This document shows positions 6,716 through 10,225 of a stretch of 10,225 nucleotides of DNA, one piece after another. How positions within the stretch are numbered: the stretch's first letter is position 1; each line of letters starts with the position of its first letter. The notes under the pieces are model-generated. The model had not been told where the DNA came from. It was given only the letters and a program-made list of their open reading frames with translations, and made no database searches. Location: the NCBI GenBank assembly GCA_030528545.1, contig JAUMYR010000060.1:1-10225 (forward strand), given 5' to 3'. This DNA is from Propionibacteriaceae bacterium (GTDB taxonomy: Bacteria > Actinomycetota > Actinomycetes > Propionibacteriales > Propionibacteriaceae). The translations under genes were made by a program, and so were the position numbers.

Positions 6716-9038
6716 ACGCGCCCACAGCACCCACCGCGTCACCTGGTGGACGCTGCTCGGGCTGCTGCTCGTCCCCCTCGTCATCGCGGGCGGGCTGCTG
6801 GCGGCCACCCGGCCTGCCACCACCGCCGTCAGTGCCGCGATCGTCAACCTCGACGAGGCCGTCACCATCGAGGGCCAGATCGTGCCCATGGGACGCCAGC
6901 TGGCGGCGGCGATCGTGGAGCGCGAGGAGAACGCCACCTGGACCCTGTCCGACCTGCCGCGGGCCGAATCCGGCCTGGCCAAGGGCGAATACGCCGCCAT
7001 CGTGGTGATCCCTAAAGCGTTCTCGGCCGCCGCGACCTCCTTCTCGGCCAACGACGCCGCGTCCGCGCGCCAGGCGACCATCGAGGTCCGGGTCGGGCGC
7101 AACAGCCCGGTCACGGACGCGAGGATCGCCCAGCAGGTCGCCCGCATCGCCTCGGATGTGCTCTCCTCCACCCTGACCGAGGGCTACCTGGACCGCATCT
7201 ACGTCGGGTTCAACACCATGGGCGAACAATTCGTCACCATCACCGACGGGGCCAGGCAGCTCGCGACCGGCTCTGGTGAACTCCGCGACGGGCTGGCCGA
7301 GGCCCGCGACGGCTCCGCCCAGCTCGCGACCGGGGCCCGGGAACTCGCCGGGGGGATGCCGCAGCTGGTCAGCGGCATCGGCCAGCTGGCGGAGGCCAGC
7401 ACCCGGCTCACCGACGGGGTCGGCCAGTTCGCCGACGGCAGCGTCCAGGTGGTCGGGGGCGTCGGGCAGCTCGGCGCCGGGCTGCGGGCCTTCGAATCGA
7501 AGGTGCGCTCCGCCTCCCCGGATGTCTCCGGCCTCGCCCCGTTGCAGGCCGGGGCGCGCCAGCTGTCGCGAGGCGTGGACACCCTCTCCGACACGCTCAA
7601 GCTACTGACGGTGGCGAAACTGCCCTCGCCGGGGGATAAACCGATGCCTTGCCCGGTCGATGACCCGGAGACCTGCAAGGTGTTCGACTCGGTTCTCGCC
7701 GCGCTGCAGAAGCTGGCCGACGGCAAACTGCGGATACCCCCGGAGGTGTTCGACAAGATCACCTGCCCGGTGGACGACCCGAAGCAGTGCGCGGTGTTCG
7801 ACCAGGTCGTCGGCCTCATCAAGGACCTCGCCACCACGCAGGGGACGATCCCGCCCGACATCATCAAGGGCTTCGACTGCCCGGTCACCGACCAGGTGAG
7901 CTGCGTGCTGCTGCTGCGCACCTACCTGGCCGGGTTCCAGACCGGCACCGGGCTCGCCTGGGCCGCGCTCAACGCACCCGACCCGGCCAGCGGGGTCTCG
8001 CTGCGCGGCGGCGCCAGACAACTCGCCGACGGGGTGGACCAGCTGGTGGCCGAGTTGCCGAAGCAGGCCAAGGCCCAGCAGGCCCAGCTCGCCGGCGGCA
8101 TCGGTGAGGTGGCGGCCGGGGCGGAACGGCTGGCCTCCGGTTCCCAGGCCCTCGTCGCGTCCGCCGATCAGCTGAAACAGGGCATGGCCCAGTTCGACTC
8201 GGGCATGAGGACGCTGTCCGAGAAGGTCGCGCCGCTGCCGGAGGGCACCGGCCGGCTCGCCGACGGGGCGGAGGCTCTGGCCGAGGGCATCCGGCAGGCC
8301 GCCACCGGTTCGGGCCAGCTCACCGCGGGGCTGGAGGAGTTCGCGTCCCGGCTCTCCGAGGGCGCCGACCAGGTGCCCAGCTATAGCGCCGACGACCGGG
8401 CCGCGCTCAGCAAGGTGGTCGCCCGCCCGATCCTGACCGACCGCTCCTTGCTGTCCTCACCGCTAGGGACGCTGCTGTCGGTGCTGTTCGCCGCGGCGAT
8501 CTGGCTGGGAGCGATGGCGAATTACCTGGTGATGCGGCCCATCCCGTCGCGGGTCCTGACCAGTTCCCGCCCCACCTGGCAGTTGACCGGCGCGGCCCTG
8601 CTGCCCGGCGTCGCGATCGCCGCGATGCAGGCGGTCGTCTTCGCCGCGGCGGCCGGGGTGGTGCTCGGGCTGGCCCCCGGCTGGGTCGCGGCCGCCGGGG
8701 CGGTGCTGCTGGTCGCGGGGGTGTCCTTCGTCGCGGTGAACCACGCGATCGCCGCCTGGGCCGGCGGCTGGGGACGCCTCGGTTTCCTGGCTCTGGCGAC
8801 GCTGGCGGTCGCCGCCGGGCTGGCCTCCGGGGTGCCGGGCTGGGTATCGACCCTGGCGGGGCTCTCGCCGGTCACCCCGGCGTTGCAGGCCCTGCGCGGC
8901 CTCGGCACCGGGGCCAGCCTGACCAATCCGGTCGCGGGCCTGCTGCTGTGGCTGGTGATCGGCCTGGTGGCGGGGCATCTGGCGATCTCCCGGCACCGCC
9001 AGCTGAGTCCGGCCCAGTTCCTGCGCCGCAGCCCCTGA
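6702..9038 (+). CDS. YhgE/Pip-type membrane protein (ABC-2-like permease with xxxLxxG heptad repeats)
   Basis: A 778-residue membrane protein with the YhgE/Pip layout: one N-terminal membrane segment (about 15-35), a very large extracytoplasmic region (~36-585), and five C-terminal segments (about 587-610, 628-655, 661-684, 690-710, 742-762) of ABC-2 type. The external region carries two arrays of xxxLxxG heptads (184-260 and 460-550), a signature of this family, separated by a Cys-rich insert (~301-430). The first ~180 residues match the conserved YhgE N-terminal region (VNLDEAVTIEGQIVPMG, then the ALVVIPKAF-like AAIVVIPKAF at 98-107). In Gram-positive bacteria such proteins serve as phage receptors (Pip) and in type VII-like secretion; the role here is unknown. 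ATG 6702 has AGGGAG five bases upstream and overlaps the MMPL stop, so translation is probably coupled. No separate ATPase gene adjoins it; the degenerate ATPase-like tail of the MMPL protein is the only candidate partner. Confidence 0.88.
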   Translation: MLRIERAHSTHRVTWWTLLGLLLVPLVIAGGLLAATRPATTAVSAAIVNLDEAVTIEGQIVPMGRQLAAAIVEREENATWTLSDLPRAESGLAKGEYAAIVVIPKAFSAAATSFSANDAASARQATIEVRVGRNSPVTDARIAQQVARIASDVLSSTLTEGYLDRIYVGFNTMGEQFVTITDGARQLATGSGELRDGLAEARDGSAQLATGARELAGGMPQLVSGIGQLAEASTRLTDGVGQFADGSVQVVGGVGQLGAGLRAFESKVRSASPDVSGLAPLQAGARQLSRGVDTLSDTLKLLTVAKLPSPGDKPMPCPVDDPETCKVFDSVLAALQKLADGKLRIPPEVFDKITCPVDDPKQCAVFDQVVGLIKDLATTQGTIPPDIIKGFDCPVTDQVSCVLLLRTYLAGFQTGTGLAWAALNAPDPASGVSLRGGARQLADGVDQLVAELPKQAKAQQAQLAGGIGEVAAGAERLASGSQALVASADQLKQGMAQFDSGMRTLSEKVAPLPEGTGRLADGAEALAEGIRQAATGSGQLTAGLEEFASRLSEGADQVPSYSADDRAALSKVVARPILTDRSLLSSPLGTLLSVLFAAAIWLGAMANYLVMRPIPSRVLTSSRPTWQLTGAALLPGVAIAAMQAVVFAAAAGVVLGLAPGWVAAAGAVLLVAGVSFVAVNHAIAAWAGGWGRLGFLALATLAVAAGLASGVPGWVSTLAGLSPVTPALQALRGLGTGASLTNPVAGLLLWLVIGLVAGHLAISRHRQLSPAQFLRRSP
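7251..7481 (+). repeat. First array of xxxLxxG heptads in the YhgE/Pip protein
   Basis: Residues 184-260 divide without gaps into eleven heptads, such as ARQLATG, SGELRDG, SAQLATG, MPQLVSG, STRLTDG, VGQFADG and VGQLGAG. Position 4 is mostly Leu (sometimes Ala, Phe or Val) and position 7 is nearly always Gly. The period of 21 bases holds throughout. This is the known X-X-X-Leu-X-X-Gly repeat of YhgE-like proteins and probably forms a long extracytoplasmic helical stalk. Confidence 0.85.
7650..7904 (+). repeat. Three Cys-x7-Cys modules at an exact 38-residue period
   Basis: Within the YhgE/Pip protein, CPVDDPETC (317-325), CPVDDPKQC (355-363) and CPVTDQVSC (393-401) start exactly 38 residues (114 bases) apart. 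Units 1 and 2 are alike over their whole length (CPVDDP..C.VFD.V...... then L......I.P), with shared phrases such as IPPEVFDKIT and IPPDIIKGFD; unit 3 is similar only at its Cys motif. These six Cys lie in the extracytoplasmic part and could form three disulphides. The module interrupts the heptad arrays. Confidence 0.85.
8079..8351 (+). repeat. Second array of xxxLxxG heptads in the YhgE/Pip protein
   Basis: Residues 460-550 divide into thirteen heptads, including IGEVAAG, AERLASG, ADQLKQG, MAQFDSG, TGRLADG, AEALAEG and SGQLTAG. A few units lose the Gly (SQALVAS, MRTLSEK, LEEFASR). It runs up to the membrane-proximal linker before the C-terminal membrane segments, mirroring the first array on the other side of the Cys module. 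Confidence 0.82.
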
Positions 9039-9047
9039 GCCCGGCGG

Positions 9048-9065
9048 GGCGGGTCAGATCCCGCC
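9048..9065. terminator. Candidate bidirectional hairpin between convergent genes
   Basis: GGCGGG TCAGAT CCCGCC is a perfect 6-bp stem with a 6-base loop; an alternative longer-loop pairing uses CGGCGGG at 9042-9048 with CCCGCCG at 9060-9066. It lies ten bases past the yhgE stop and includes the stop codon of the convergent amidohydrolase gene in its loop. There is no T-run on either strand, so it is not a classical intrinsic terminator, though T-less hairpins are common at actinobacterial gene ends. Confidence 0.4.
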
Positions 9066-10225
9066 GAGCACCGACGCGGCCCCGACATAACCGGCGGCTA
9101 GGGCGAGCGCGGTGTGGCGGATCGAATCCTCCCCTGGGAGGAACTCGGCGTGGTGCAGGCCGACCTCGTGGCGTCCATCGCTGCTCGGGCCCGGACCGGT
9201 CCCGACGAACATCATGAGGATGGGGGCGAGCTCGCCGTAGTGACTGAAGTCGTCGGCACCGCAGGACCGGAAGGGTTCGGCGGCAAGAGGCAGTCCGGCG
9301 GCCTCGATCAGCGGGTCCACCGAACGCACGAGCGAGCGGTTATTGGCTAGCACCGGGTCGCCGGTGGTGATCGTCACCTCCGCGGTCCCTCCCCGGGCGG
9401 ATGCGGTGTACTGAGCCAGCCTGCGGATGTCCTCATGCATCCTGCGCCGGTCGCCCTCGTCGGTCGCCCGGATGATCCCCGAGATCGTCGCCTGGCTGGG
9501 GATCACGTTGGGTGCGGTGCCCGCGTGAACCTGCCCGACCGTGATGACCGCCGGATGGGTAGGGTCGATAGTGCGGCTGACGATCTGGTGCAGGCCCGAC
9601 AGCACCGCCCCAAGCATCGCGATCGGGTCGACGGTGACGTGCGGGTAGGCGCCGTGGCCACCGTAGCCGTGGAGCACGATCTCGAACTCGTCAGCGGCGG
9701 CGTTGACCCCACCCACCCCCGTGCTGATGACCCCCTGCGGCAGCCGCGGCTGGACGTGAGCGCCGATCACGGCCCTCACATCCTCGGCATGCAGAGCACC
9801 CGAGGTCAGGATGTCCTTCGCGCCCGAGGGCTGTCCCTCCTCCCGCGGCTGGAAGATGCCGACCAGCCCGACCGGCAGTTCCATGCCGCGGCAGGCCCGC
9901 AACAGGGCCCAGGTGGCGGCCATGTGGACGTCGTGGCCGCAGGCGTGCATCGCACCATTGGTGGAGGCCCAGGTGACGCCGGTCTGTTCCAGGATCGGGA
10001 GCGCGTCCAGTTCGGCCCGGACGCCAACGGCCGGTCCAGCAGGACCGATCCTATGGAGGAAACCGGTACCGGCGACGCTGGTGACGCTGGCCTGGCCGTC
10101 GGGGTCGCGCAGCGCCCGGCGCAGCCGCAGGGCGGTATCGGCCTCCTCGCCGAAGATCCGGGGGTTGGCGTGCAGGCTGCGCCTCAGCTCAATGGCTCGT
10201 CCGAGGAAGCCGTCGATCCGCCCGA
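9054..10225 (-). CDS. M20D-family amidohydrolase (hippurate / N-acyl-amino-acid hydrolase type), N-terminus cut by the window edge
   Basis: A metal-dependent hydrolase that cleaves N-acyl amino acids or similar amides in the cytoplasm. The frame stays open to the right edge, giving 389 visible residues; the family is usually ~390-420, so only a few N-terminal residues are missing. Numbering from the first full codon: family entry motif LRRSLHANPRIFGEE (13-27), RAELDALP (69-76), MHACGHDVH (92-100) with metal ligands Cys95 and His97, QPREEG (125-130) with a catalytic and a ligand Glu, His156 in GAHVQP, the dimerisation-domain motif GGHGAYPH (188-195), and a C-terminal ligand His in HHAEF (357-361). 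All expected residues are present, so it should be active. An internal ATG at 9950 is not the start, because conserved RAELDALP lies upstream in frame. It is convergent with yhgE, 15 bases apart, and need not be functionally related. The exact substrate cannot be told. Confidence 0.92.
   Translation of the reverse strand, partial: GRIDGFLGRAIELRRSLHANPRIFGEEADTALRLRRALRDPDGQASVTSVAGTGFLHRIGPAGPAVGVRAELDALPILEQTGVTWASTNGAMHACGHDVHMAATWALLRACRGMELPVGLVGIFQPREEGQPSGAKDILTSGALHAEDVRAVIGAHVQPRLPQGVISTGVGGVNAAADEFEIVLHGYGGHGAYPHVTVDPIAMLGAVLSGLHQIVSRTIDPTHPAVITVGQVHAGTAPNVIPSQATISGIIRATDEGDRRRMHEDIRRLAQYTASARGGTAEVTITTGDPVLANNRSLVRSVDPLIEAAGLPLAAEPFRSCGADDFSHYGELAPILMMFVGTGPGPSSDGRHEVGLHHAEFLPGEDSIRHTALALAAGYVGAASVLGGI

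Noticed and set aside
9948..9950. ATG at 9950 as the start of the amidohydrolase
   Set aside because: The frame remains open upstream to the window edge and encodes the conserved M20D motifs RAELDALP and LRRSLHANP, so this ATG is internal.

Overview
The window is high-GC DNA, densely packed with genes that overlap or nearly touch and often start with GTG. This fits an actinobacterium (Actinomycetota); I cannot name the genus from sequence alone. No rRNA, tRNA, insertion sequence, integrase or CRISPR array is visible. Three blocks can be read.

Block 1 (2-3271, + strand) is a MacB/LolCDE-type ABC exporter. A short upstream reading frame ends in an ATGA overlap with an ABC ATPase gene, which is followed after one base by a large permease with two FtsX domains and about ten membrane segments. 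The ATPase has all its catalytic motifs. This block, especially its first ~180 bases, is visibly less GC-rich at third codon positions than what follows.

Block 2 (3308-9038) is a TetR-controlled efflux or envelope locus. A TetR regulator (- strand) is divergent from an MMPL/RND transporter gene. The ~90-base gap between them holds two near-identical inverted repeats (CGATACA-N4-TGTAT[C/T][G/C]) that flank or overlap a likely extended -10 promoter, a strong candidate for the TetR operator. The MMPL gene overlaps by 14 bases a gene for a YhgE/Pip-type ABC-2-like membrane protein, so the two are probably translationally coupled. The MMPL protein carries a C-terminal extension of ~170 residues that reads as a collapsed ABC nucleotide-binding domain: the fold-like start and Walker B strand remain, but the P-loop lysine, Q-loop, signature motif, catalytic Glu and H-loop are absent. 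The YhgE protein has two long arrays of xxxLxxG heptads, separated by a module of three Cys-x7-Cys motifs at an exact 38-residue period. Together these suggest a composite RND plus ABC-2-like system in which the ATPase has become a non-catalytic module fused to the proton-driven pump. That is the most interesting observation here.

Block 3 (9054-10225, - strand) is an M20D-family amidohydrolase (hippurate / N-acyl-amino-acid hydrolase type), convergent with block 2 and cut by the right edge. A GC-rich hairpin sits at the convergence point.
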